DNA of 7,522 bases from Anaerolineales bacterium (lineage in GTDB: Bacteria > Chloroflexota > Anaerolineae > Anaerolineales > Villigracilaceae): assembly GCA_016928525.1 (NCBI GenBank), contig JAFGKO010000143.1:1-7522 (forward strand), read 5' to 3'. Below the pieces are notes generated by a model that did not search any database, was not told the DNA's origin, and saw nothing but the letters and a program-made list of their open reading frames with translations. Below, one piece after another: positions 1-6,350 of this stretch (position 1 is its first letter; the number at the start of each line of letters is the position of its first letter). The translations under genes and the position numbers were made by a program.

Positions 1-52
1 CCAGCAGGCTGTGGCTGGAATGGGCGTGCAGTTCGATGTATTGAGGTTTCAC
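1..52 (-). CDS. dnaE2: DnaE2 (ImuC) error-prone DNA polymerase III alpha subunit, N-terminal fragment
   Basis: Only the first 17 codons are present; the gene continues beyond position 1. Reading from a GTG at 52-50 gives MKPQYIELHAHSSHSLL, and the next base is G, which fits the usual following LLDG. The stretch YIELHAHSSHSLL is the opening of the PHP domain of C-family polymerases: the HxH pair supplies metal ligands, and the 'ELHAHS' form is typical of DnaE2 rather than DnaE1. The start overlaps the imuB stop (TGA at 51-49) in a GTGA arrangement, so translation is probably coupled. The known role of DnaE2/ImuC is SOS-induced translesion synthesis and mutagenesis together with ImuB, which links it to the beta clamp. 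Identity rests on 17 residues plus context. DnaE1 is the main alternative, but an SOS-controlled partner behind imuB strongly favours DnaE2. Confidence 0.8.
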   Translation of the reverse strand, partial: MKPQYIELHAHSSHSLL

Positions 53-1458
53 GAGCGCCACCGCCGTTCGAGATACCAGGCGTCGCTGGCCAGGTCACGG
101 AACACGATCTTAACTTGATGATCACGCAGTTCAACGCGGTAGTAGTCGCGCAGCACCGGTTGCGTCCACCAGCGCCGTCGCTCGCGCCAGTGTTCGTAGA
201 CGCGGGCCACGGGGTGAAACCGCTGATCCCATACCAATGCCAACGGTTGGCCAGCAGCGTCAAGTGTGGTCTGGATTGTGCGCGGGCCGGGCGGGGCCAG
301 CAGCGACGCTACGATGACGATCAGTTCGCCGAAGCGTTGGCGTAGCCGCCGCAATGTCTCCTGCAAGGCGCGCCCGCGCGCGTCGCTGGGCGCGGAGAAC
401 AGGGCCAGTTGCGTCGCCGTCAGGTAGGCCGGACGCAAGGGATACATCATCAGGGTGATGTAAGTCACGGCGCGGGTGAGGGTGACGCGCGTGGCCAGTC
501 CCACAGCCTGGCGTTTGAGTTGATCCACGTCCGCCATGGGTGGCTCGATGCCCGTGCTGACGATGTGCGCCTTCCCGATCTCGTCTTCGAGCGTCAGCGT
601 CATCCCTTGTGCCTGATGCTTGCGCCGCGCCAGGTCAGTCGCCAGGCTTTCGCCCAGCCGCGCCACGCGCGCGATCAGGGGGCCGGTATCGCGCAACGGC
701 GGTTCGCAGAGCGTACTACGTTCCACCACCAGAGGCGGAGCATCGGGGTAGATCCCACGTGGATCGCGTCCGGCGGCCAGATCGTGGAACAGCCCGGCGT
801 CCGTGCCGAACTGCCGCACGATGGCGGCACGAGGCAAGGCCGCCAGTGTGCCCAGCGTCGTAATGCCGAGCAAGTGCAGGCGGCGGTGCATTTCAGGGTC
901 GAGGGGCAGGGTTTCGATGGGCAGTGGAGAAAGAAAGGTGCGTTCCTGGCCCGGCTGCACCGGACACCAGCCGTGAGGCCGGGCCGCGCGCGCGGCTTGT
1001 TCGGCGGTGAAGCGTTGGGGAGCCAGGCCGATGCGGGCATCTAGGGGGCTGACCTGTTGTACTTCCCGCGCCAGCGACCGGGCCAGTTCCACGCCAACTT
1101 GCGCGGGATCGCGCCCCGCAGGGACACGCAGATCAGACACATCGGCGAACAGGTAGCCCAACCCCGCCGTCTCGACGCGGTCGGTGTGCTGGCGTAGCAC
1201 GGCTTCGAGTGCGGCGTGGGCCTCGCGGTAGATGGCTTCCCGCGCCGGGACGAAGGTGGCGCCGGGGCATACCTGTGCCGCGCGCGCCAGGCGCATCCCC
1301 AGGCGCACCCCGGCAGAGATCGCGGCAGGGGAGCAGTCCAGCACCGCGCCGGGGTCCCAGGGACGGCCTCCCACGATGAGCGGCGCGGTGTCCGGCACTC
1401 CGGCCTGTTGTTCGACCTGGACCGGCAAATGGGCAGCAAACAGGCAGATGATTCTCAT
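49..1458 (-). CDS. imuB: ImuB-like catalytically dead Y-family polymerase, SOS mutasome adaptor
   Basis: The protein is 469 aa, a usual ImuB length, with the Y-family palm/finger region first. A thumb-like helix-hairpin segment follows at about 184-209 (LPLDPEMHRRLHLLGITTLG), then a little-finger region to about 345. The C-terminal tail carries the DYYRVEL and FRD...WYLER pattern of ImuB proteins. Aligning MRIICLFAAHLPVQVE with DinB's DMDAFYASVE places F7 and A9 where the two metal-binding aspartates should be. The SIDE catalytic pair is replaced by GLGY at about 99-102, so the fold is polymerase-like but probably inactive. QLALF at 350-354 fits the QL(S/D)LF beta-clamp motif, which suits ImuB's known role of joining DnaE2 to the clamp. 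ATG 1458 is preferred to TTG 1479 because the family starts with this MRI sequence and GGAG lies upstream of it. No imuA is adjacent; a phosphoesterase gene diverges from it instead. Confidence 0.88.
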   Translation of the reverse strand: MRIICLFAAHLPVQVEQQAGVPDTAPLIVGGRPWDPGAVLDCSPAAISAGVRLGMRLARAAQVCPGATFVPAREAIYREAHAALEAVLRQHTDRVETAGLGYLFADVSDLRVPAGRDPAQVGVELARSLAREVQQVSPLDARIGLAPQRFTAEQAARAARPHGWCPVQPGQERTFLSPLPIETLPLDPEMHRRLHLLGITTLGTLAALPRAAIVRQFGTDAGLFHDLAAGRDPRGIYPDAPPLVVERSTLCEPPLRDTGPLIARVARLGESLATDLARRKHQAQGMTLTLEDEIGKAHIVSTGIEPPMADVDQLKRQAVGLATRVTLTRAVTYITLMMYPLRPAYLTATQLALFSAPSDARGRALQETLRRLRQRFGELIVIVASLLAPPGPRTIQTTLDAAGQPLALVWDQRFHPVARVYEHWRERRRWWTQPVLRDYYRVELRDHQVKIVFRDLASDAWYLERRWRS

Positions 1459-1470
1459 TGTATGATTTGG

Positions 1471-1474
1471 CTCC
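1471..1474 (-). promoter_or_regulatory. Ribosome binding site of imuB
   Basis: On the minus strand GGAG lies 12 nt before the ATG at 1458-1456. The spacing is on the long side. However, it lies downstream of the in-frame TTG at 1479, which has no purine-rich site of its own, so it supports the ATG as the start. Confidence 0.55.
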
Positions 1475-1480
1475 AACAAT

Positions 1481-1498
1481 ATAGAACATAAGTTCTAT
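1481..1498 (-). promoter_or_regulatory. LexA operator (SOS box) of imuB-dnaE2
   Basis: This is a perfect palindrome with 7-nt arms, ATAGAAC and GTTCTAT, separated by ATAA. Its core GAAC-N4-GTTC is the Gram-positive-type LexA (DinR) site, also reported for the Chloroflexi member Dehalococcoides. It begins 3 nt downstream of the -10 box and covers the expected transcription start. Bound LexA would therefore block the promoter directly, and RecA-driven LexA cleavage would release it. The ATG of imuB is 22 nt further on. Confidence 0.85.
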
Positions 1499-1501
1499 TT
1501 C

Positions 1502-1530
1502 ATTATAACGAGCCAACAAGTGACGGTCAA
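1502..1530 (-). promoter_or_regulatory. Sigma70-type promoter of imuB-dnaE2
   Basis: On the minus strand, TTGACC (1530-1525, 5/6 to consensus) is followed after exactly 17 nt by TATAAT (1507-1502, 6/6). The predicted start point at about 1495 falls inside the LexA palindrome and leaves a 5' leader of roughly 37 nt. Such a strong promoter under a strong operator is typical of a tightly switched damage-inducible operon. Confidence 0.85.
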
Positions 1531-1626
1531 GTATATTCACATTTTGAGGCAAAGGGCACATATTTTGGGTGTAGCTGCGATGTGGGGCTGCCAGGAGTGT
1601 GATGCAGGAGCCGAGCGGGATTGGAT

Positions 1627-1654
1627 TTGGCGTTTGGGCGTTTTGCACTAGACT
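1627..1654 (+). promoter_or_regulatory. Possible weak promoter of the metallophosphoesterase gene
   Basis: TTGGCG (1627-1632, 4/6) and TAGACT (1649-1654, 4/6) are separated by 16 nt and lie about 30 nt before the ATG at 1687. The match is modest, and the segment is rich in repeated TTTGG/GCG words, so it could be coincidence. No LexA-like site is associated with this side of the divergent region. Confidence 0.25.
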
Positions 1655-1686
1655 ATGGGCCATACACTGAAGAACGGAGTTACCCT

Positions 1687-2538
1687 ATGACCCGTTTCGT
1701 CTACATCGCCGATACACACCTAGGCGCGACCGAAGACGGCTACCACCAACAGCCCCGGTACGCAGCGCAACTCCCAACGTTACTCACCGCGCTGGATGCC
1801 TGGATTCAGATGCAGGGTGACATTGTCTTTGTGCTACACGGAGGCGATATGGTGGATCAGGCCACGCCAACGACCTTGCGCGCCGCACGGGAGTTATCCC
1901 GGCTGTCTGTCCCAGTGTATCTATGCCTGGGCAACCACGACTTGACCGTGCCAGACGCGGCGACACTGTGGCTCAGGGAAGCGCCAGGGTTCTTTCCTGA
2001 GCAACGCCTGACCTATTCCCTCACCTTGCCGGACTGCGTCATCCACGTTGTGCCTACACAATGGTGCGCCACACCGTTCTTTTGGGTAGAGGAACAGACG
2101 CCGCACTTCCTGGCGGAACAGCGCGCCTACCTGGCGACAGCTTTGGAATGTCACACTGACCGGCGACATTTACTTTGTACCCACAGTGAGGTGCTGGGCG
2201 TGCCGCCGGAACAGACCGGTCTGGCGGAGCCAATCCACGCGCCGCTTCCCGCGTTTACGCAGATGATCTTTGCTCTCACGCGGACGTATCCGCAGCTTTG
2301 CGGGGTGCTGTCGGCGCACAATCATATCAACACACACAGTGTGCAAGGTAACGCACACTTAATCACAGTGAGCGCGCTGACCGAGACGCCTTTCGAGTTC
2401 AAGGTATTCACAGTGACGGCGACGGAATTCACGATGGAGACCGTGAACTTGCTGCCAGTAGTGGAATTCAAGGCCGCGTACAATTTCGACAAGACTTATG
2501 TGCAGGGACGGCACAAGGATCGCGTGTTTGGGGTGTAA
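1687..2538 (+). CDS. Calcineurin-like metallophosphoesterase
   Basis: The 283-aa protein carries the full series of dinuclear-metal motifs of the calcineurin-like phosphoesterase superfamily. These are D9-T-H11 (ADTHLG), G-G-D54 (GGDMVD), G-N83-H84-D85 (LGNHDL), H166 (LLCTHSEVLG) and H211-N-H213 (LSAHNHINTH). The last replaces the common GHxH glycine with alanine but keeps both histidines. A phosphodiesterase or phosphatase reaction is therefore likely. The length and simple one-domain form are closer to CpdA-like phosphodiesterases than to the SbcD nuclease subunit, but the substrate cannot be read from the sequence. No signal peptide or membrane segment is visible, so it should be cytoplasmic. 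ATG 1687 is chosen because GGAG (1676-1679) sits 7 nt before it and MTRFVYIADTH begins directly with the first beta strand; an in-frame upstream start at 1621 would add 22 unlikely residues. It diverges from imuB and has its own upstream region. Confidence 0.85.
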   Translation: MTRFVYIADTHLGATEDGYHQQPRYAAQLPTLLTALDAWIQMQGDIVFVLHGGDMVDQATPTTLRAARELSRLSVPVYLCLGNHDLTVPDAATLWLREAPGFFPEQRLTYSLTLPDCVIHVVPTQWCATPFFWVEEQTPHFLAEQRAYLATALECHTDRRHLLCTHSEVLGVPPEQTGLAEPIHAPLPAFTQMIFALTRTYPQLCGVLSAHNHINTHSVQGNAHLITVSALTETPFEFKVFTVTATEFTMETVNLLPVVEFKAAYNFDKTYVQGRHKDRVFGV

Positions 2539-2558
2539 ACAGGAAGCGATGGATGATA

Positions 2559-2580
2559 GATGCTGCGATTGAGTAGCATC
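2559..2580 (+). terminator. Possible stem-loop after the metallophosphoesterase gene
   Basis: GATGCTGC and GTAGCATC can form an 8-bp stem with one G-U pair and a 6-nt loop, starting 20 nt after the stop codon at 2538. Only a short TTT follows, so it would be a weak intrinsic terminator or simply an mRNA 3'-end hairpin. It does separate the phosphoesterase gene from the next gene. Confidence 0.35.
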
Positions 2581-2635
2581 AGCATTTCGGTGAAAGCAGA
2601 CGTTGGTGTGTACCTAATAGCAGTTTAGCCTTGAC

Positions 2636-5600
2636 ATGGGTAGTAGTGGGAATGAGGGAATGGATGCCAATAAATTACAAACACTGATTCAACAGCCAGA
2701 GCCAGAGAACCTCAAACTAGATTTCAAACAGAAATTCTATGAAGTTTATCATTCCGATCCTAAAGTTCAAAAGATGCACTGGTGTGAACTCATCAAGGAT
2801 ATTCTTGCCTTAGCCAATGGCAATGTCGGTATGGCTAACCAGGAAGGTTACCTTGTGATAGGTGTTTCGGATGCACGAAACGCGTACGGGACTCGAGATT
2901 TGTATGATGTCGGTGATATAGGTGTCACAACGCAACAAATTCTTAGCAAGGTAAATAGTGCCTGCACTCCAAAGCTGCCGGATCTGCATGGTGAAATAAT
3001 TGAAGTAGAGGGTAAGCGCATCTACGTCCTTATTATTCCACCAACACCATATTTACATGAAACAACTCAACCCATAGTTACCCCTAAAACAACTTATCAC
3101 GAAAACACCGTTTTCATTAGGCACAAAGAAGCTATAGCAGTGGCCTCAACAGATGAGCGGCTAGCGATTCGGGAGGATAAAAAGGCCAATTTCCCTTTAC
3201 CCGTTGAGGAGCGGTTTGGTAGTACCAGCCCAACTCTTACAGACGATTTGATTAACGAACATCGGCGACGCTTGGCTAAAAAACCACGATACGCGAAATG
3301 GGCCGACAGATCATCGGACGAATCATACATTTCTTCAACCGGCTTTCACTTGCCGGTTTTTGCCTCGCCTTATGAAAGTTCGCATAGGAAACCGGAATTG
3401 CTTATTCGCTCTATCCGTTCTCACCAAAGATTACTGATTCTTGGGGAGCCGGGAATGGGCAAGACTGTGACATTAGAACGGGTTATGTGGGAATTCTCAT
3501 CAGATGACGTCGAGACTGTTCCTGTTTATGTGCCACTCATTCAGTATAGGAATAACTTGGCATCTGACATCATCTCTGCGTTGAACGAAACTAGCGTCCT
3601 AAACATCGCAAATCCTGCCAGTTTGGAGAGTGTACTGCAAGACCATAGGTGTATTCTCTTGTTCGATGGTTTGAACGAAGTCGCTGGAGATTCTCAGGAT
3701 AGCCTTTATTTAGAGCTCGCAGCATTTCTACGTAAATACACTTCGTGTTCCTGTGTCATCACTAGTCGCTCTCAAGATAATCTCTGGCAACGTTTTCATT
3801 CACCTGAAATGATAGAAAACGCGGTGGTTATAGACCGGATTAGTGATGATCATATAGTCGAGTATCTCAAAGCTCATTTGGGTGAAAGAGAGGGACAGGA
3901 GCTTTATGACCGCCTTAACGAGGCCTTACGCGGGTTGGCCCGTGTCCCTCTTTTCCTATGGTTGATAAAGGAAGTCGGCCAAGCCGGTGAGGAGTTGCCG
4001 GGGAATCGAGGCGCACTGTTTGATCGTTTTGTTAAACGGGCGCTTACTCGTGAACAAAAACAGCCCGACCTGACAATCGTGCCGCGCTCGAAGAAAATCC
4101 AGGCGCTAAGTTACCTTGCTTTCCATCTACAAAGTGACCGCCGTTTGAGCTGTAGTCGTGATGAGGCTATAAAAATCGTCAAGGATTCATACAAAGATGT
4201 GGAAGCTGTATTGGTCATCAATGAGGCTCTACAAAACGGCCTGTTGATGGGCGGAGAACAAGTAAACTTTATGCATCAGGCGCTATTTGAGTATTTTGTA
4301 GCCGTTAGAGTGCAAGAGCTGGTCAATTCGTCATCTTTAACATTAAAAAAGAGGCTACGTGGTTGGGCAAAAGACGACCGGTGGGCAGAAGTATTTGTAC
4401 AGTTGGCAGGAATTACCAGTGATCCGATGTTCCTCGCCAAACAAGTTCTCATCTCGAATCCGTGGCTGGCATACTGGTGTTCGATTGAGGGCACACCCCT
4501 TGATCAACTCCTGCAGAATCGGATTGAGTCGCAGACAGTGCGCAAACTGGATTCATCGAAGAGTGAAGAGCGATTACGTGTCGTGCGCGAGCTTGCGCGC
4601 ATGGAGAATCCACGAACCATTGAATTTCTCATTTTGGCGTTATCAGATTCTACTGTTGCAGTCACTGAAATGGCCCAACGAACCCTTATTGAATTAGGTG
4701 AACCCGCGGTTAATCCGCTACTTGATTCTTTAGCAGTATCCAGTGAGAATCTCAGACAAATTGTAACCCGAATTCTAGGTGAAATCTGGCAAATTCCATC
4801 ATTAGTAAAACTAGGTGCAGGGGATGTTCATATTCGCTGTGAAGCGGCTAAAATTCTAGGTCACATCAGGGATGAACGAGCCTTAGTGCCACTTTTTGCG
4901 GCTTTAGCGGACAGCAATATTGATGTCCGTCTTGAAGTTGCGCAGTCGCTAGGTAGATTAGGAGATTCGAGAGCTATTGCGCCGCTTATGCAAGCCCTTG
5001 AACGCTCATATGCGCAGGATCATTCTGACGAAAGTTCTGTCATAGCACAGGCCTTGTCATCTCTGGGTGAATCTACGGACCAGTCTTTACTGAATGGATT
5101 GAAAGAATTTGATGATGCGACTAGAATGCAGGCATTGGTGGCACTGGGTTCAACGTGGAATAGACCCGAAATTAGTGAATTGGCCGATCCTAATCCGCAT
5201 ACCCGTGCATCAGCGATTAAGAAACTGCAACAATCATTGGACACCGGCCACATTGAACCCATTTTATTGGCCGCGCTCAAAGACCAAGATAGATTAGTTC
5301 GCTGGGAGGCAATCATATCTCTTGGACAGATTGAGAGTAATCCGGTAATTGTTGAGCTGGCAGATGAAAATCCACATACTCGTGAGACTGCCATCCGGCG
5401 CTTAGAAGGAACATCATCATCCCTGAGTATTGAATTGTTGATTGCCATGTTTCGTGATCCCGATCCGGGTGTAAGGACTTGCGCCGCTAAGGCATTTGAG
5501 AATCAAAAAACATCAGCTATTGAGTATTTAGTTCCTCTGTTGTATCAGACAGATCGAGAGCTGCGACAGATTGCTGGATTGGCGCTCTCAAATATGGACT

Positions 5601-6169
5601 ATAGCGAAGTGGTTGATGCTTTGATCACAGCAATACAGGATCCTAGATGGAGTGTACGAGAGGCCATAGTAGATCCGTTGGTTAAAATGGGAGATCGAGC
5701 AGTTGATGCTTTGGAGACATTGCTTTCGGTTGATGATATTGAAGTACGCAAGTTAGTGCGCGTCATATTAGGCAGGATTGGCACGGTTAAAGCTTATGGG
5801 GCGCTGCGCCTGAAAGGTACAGATCATTTACGTCCTACAATAATGTACCGGCTGCGTAGAGTGTTCTTATTAGATGCCGAGATGGACGATGCACTTTACG
5901 AACGTGAATTAGCTGAAGGTATAGATTGTTGGCGCAACGAGCTGAAACAAAAGCAGGATGATATGCTTTTCGTCATTGTCATAGATTCAGATGGTACGGC
6001 AATGTTGTTACTGACAAGAAAGGGTGAGACCTATAAAAACGAAGCTGCCCGAGAGAAACTCCGTAAAATATGGGCTGAAGTATATGAGACAAGAATAAAA
6101 TCCTTGATACCATCGATGGCAAGGAAATTGGCTAACGGTATTCCCACTGTTCATAGTATGAAAATGTAA
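2636..6169 (+). CDS. Schlafen/AlbA_2-NACHT-HEAT STAND protein, candidate NLR-like antiphage sensor-effector
   Basis: The protein has 1177 aa. Residues about 20-180 form an AlbA_2/Schlafen-like domain: E24-x4-D29-F-K31, then ALANG...GYLVIGVSD (58-79), then a basic, strand-rich end. Residues about 255-560 form a NACHT NTPase with Walker A GEPGMGKT (270-277), Walker B LLFDGLNE (341-348), sensor ITSR (375-378), VPLFLWLIKEV (437-447) and the NACHT-end motif FMHQALFEYFVAVRV (545-559). Residues about 645-1060 are some 14 HEAT repeats, and 1085-1177 is an unrecognised alpha/beta tail. In known STAND proteins such repeats sense a ligand, the NTPase oligomerises and the N-terminal domain acts. Several bacterial NACHT proteins defend against phage, so that role is inferred here, with RNA or DNA as the likely target of the Schlafen-like part. 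The gene is intact and AT-richer than imuB: 22 of 60 bases are G/C at 2701-2760, against 42 of 60 at 781-840. The start is uncertain: ATG 2636 has no clear Shine-Dalgarno, and in-frame ATG 2660 (giving 1169 aa, MDANKLQTLIQQ) is equally plausible. No partner gene is evident. Confidence 0.88.
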   Translation: MGSSGNEGMDANKLQTLIQQPEPENLKLDFKQKFYEVYHSDPKVQKMHWCELIKDILALANGNVGMANQEGYLVIGVSDARNAYGTRDLYDVGDIGVTTQQILSKVNSACTPKLPDLHGEIIEVEGKRIYVLIIPPTPYLHETTQPIVTPKTTYHENTVFIRHKEAIAVASTDERLAIREDKKANFPLPVEERFGSTSPTLTDDLINEHRRRLAKKPRYAKWADRSSDESYISSTGFHLPVFASPYESSHRKPELLIRSIRSHQRLLILGEPGMGKTVTLERVMWEFSSDDVETVPVYVPLIQYRNNLASDIISALNETSVLNIANPASLESVLQDHRCILLFDGLNEVAGDSQDSLYLELAAFLRKYTSCSCVITSRSQDNLWQRFHSPEMIENAVVIDRISDDHIVEYLKAHLGEREGQELYDRLNEALRGLARVPLFLWLIKEVGQAGEELPGNRGALFDRFVKRALTREQKQPDLTIVPRSKKIQALSYLAFHLQSDRRLSCSRDEAIKIVKDSYKDVEAVLVINEALQNGLLMGGEQVNFMHQALFEYFVAVRVQELVNSSSLTLKKRLRGWAKDDRWAEVFVQLAGITSDPMFLAKQVLISNPWLAYWCSIEGTPLDQLLQNRIESQTVRKLDSSKSEERLRVVRELARMENPRTIEFLILALSDSTVAVTEMAQRTLIELGEPAVNPLLDSLAVSSENLRQIVTRILGEIWQIPSLVKLGAGDVHIRCEAAKILGHIRDERALVPLFAALADSNIDVRLEVAQSLGRLGDSRAIAPLMQALERSYAQDHSDESSVIAQALSSLGESTDQSLLNGLKEFDDATRMQALVALGSTWNRPEISELADPNPHTRASAIKKLQQSLDTGHIEPILLAALKDQDRLVRWEAIISLGQIESNPVIVELADENPHTRETAIRRLEGTSSSLSIELLIAMFRDPDPGVRTCAAKAFENQKTSAIEYLVPLLYQTDRELRQIAGLALSNMDYSEVVDALITAIQDPRWSVREAIVDPLVKMGDRAVDALETLLSVDDIEVRKLVRVILGRIGTVKAYGALRLKGTDHLRPTIMYRLRRVFLLDAEMDDALYERELAEGIDCWRNELKQKQDDMLFVIVIDSDGTAMLLLTRKGETYKNEAAREKLRKIWAEVYETRIKSLIPSMARKLANGIPTVHSMKM
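4745..5464 (+). repeat. Three copies of a ~59-residue two-HEAT module within the STAND gene
   Basis: Protein-level repeats cover residues 704-761, 826-884 and 885-943 (DNA 4745-4918, 5111-5287 and 5288-5464). Each has the order 'LG..., P.(I/L)V/S.LA..., (D/N)(V/P)H(T/I)R...A..(I/K).L'. The last two are tandem and share ELAD-x-NPHTR-x2-AI closely. The nucleotide sequences have diverged, so this is an old duplication. It suggests that the sensor array grew by two-repeat units. Confidence 0.6.
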
Positions 6170-6236
6170 CTATGCTCTTGTTATTGGAGATATAAAACAA
6201 ACGGCAAGCAATCCTATCTAGAGTTGATATAAGGCC

Positions 6237-6317
6237 GTGAAACGTTACCCCGATCTGTTGTTGCTGCCTGACGAGGTTTAGGATATGCCGGCCTATTCGT
6301 CATCATATCACGGCTAG
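6237..6317 (+). pseudogene. Possible gene scrap with an in-frame TAG
   Basis: Within the 181-nt gap after the STAND gene, GTG 6237 opens a frame reading MKRYPDLLLLPDEV, then TAG (6279-6281), then DMPAYSSSYHG and TAG (6315-6317). A TGG-to-TAG change would give a continuous 26-codon peptide. There is no Shine-Dalgarno site in front of it. It may be the eroded end of a displaced gene, or chance. The rest of the gap shows no convincing promoter; a 7-nt inverted repeat GCCGTGA/TCACGGC (6234-6240 and 6308-6314) brackets the scrap. Confidence 0.2.
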
Positions 6318-6350
6318 CACCAATAAACAAAGAGTCTACAAGGAGAAGCG

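Noticed and set aside
409..1044. Plus-strand 211-codon open frame antisense to imuB
   Set aside because: It is Arg/Gln/His-rich with no recognisable domain and lies wholly opposite a clear imuB; GC-rich DNA leaves the antisense frame open by chance.
1456..1479. TTG at 1479 as the imuB start
   Set aside because: No Shine-Dalgarno precedes it, and the family's N-terminus matches the ATG at 1458.
1133..1663. Minus-strand 176-codon frame running through the imuB promoter region
   Set aside because: It crosses the promoter and LexA site and reads imuB DNA in the wrong frame (Pro/Arg/Gly-rich), so it is a shadow.
1621..1686. Upstream in-frame start for the phosphoesterase
   Set aside because: The first 22 residues do not fit the family, and the good ribosome site GGAG at 1676-1679 serves ATG 1687.
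2333..2345. CACACACAGTGTG palindrome as an operator
   Set aside because: It lies inside the phosphoesterase coding sequence in a CA-rich stretch encoding a conserved His-rich loop; coding use explains it.
2631..2636. Exact TTGACA as a -35 box for the STAND gene
   Set aside because: It overlaps the first possible ATG and no -10 element lies 16-18 nt downstream.
5020..5448. Minus-strand 142-codon frame opposite the HEAT region
   Set aside because: It is the antisense of conserved HEAT repeats; it is Ser/Cys-rich with no ribosome site or domain.
6234..6314. Inverted repeat GCCGTGA/TCACGGC as an insertion-sequence end or attachment site
   Set aside because: Arms of only 7 nt, 67 nt apart, with no target duplication or transposase; chance is sufficient.
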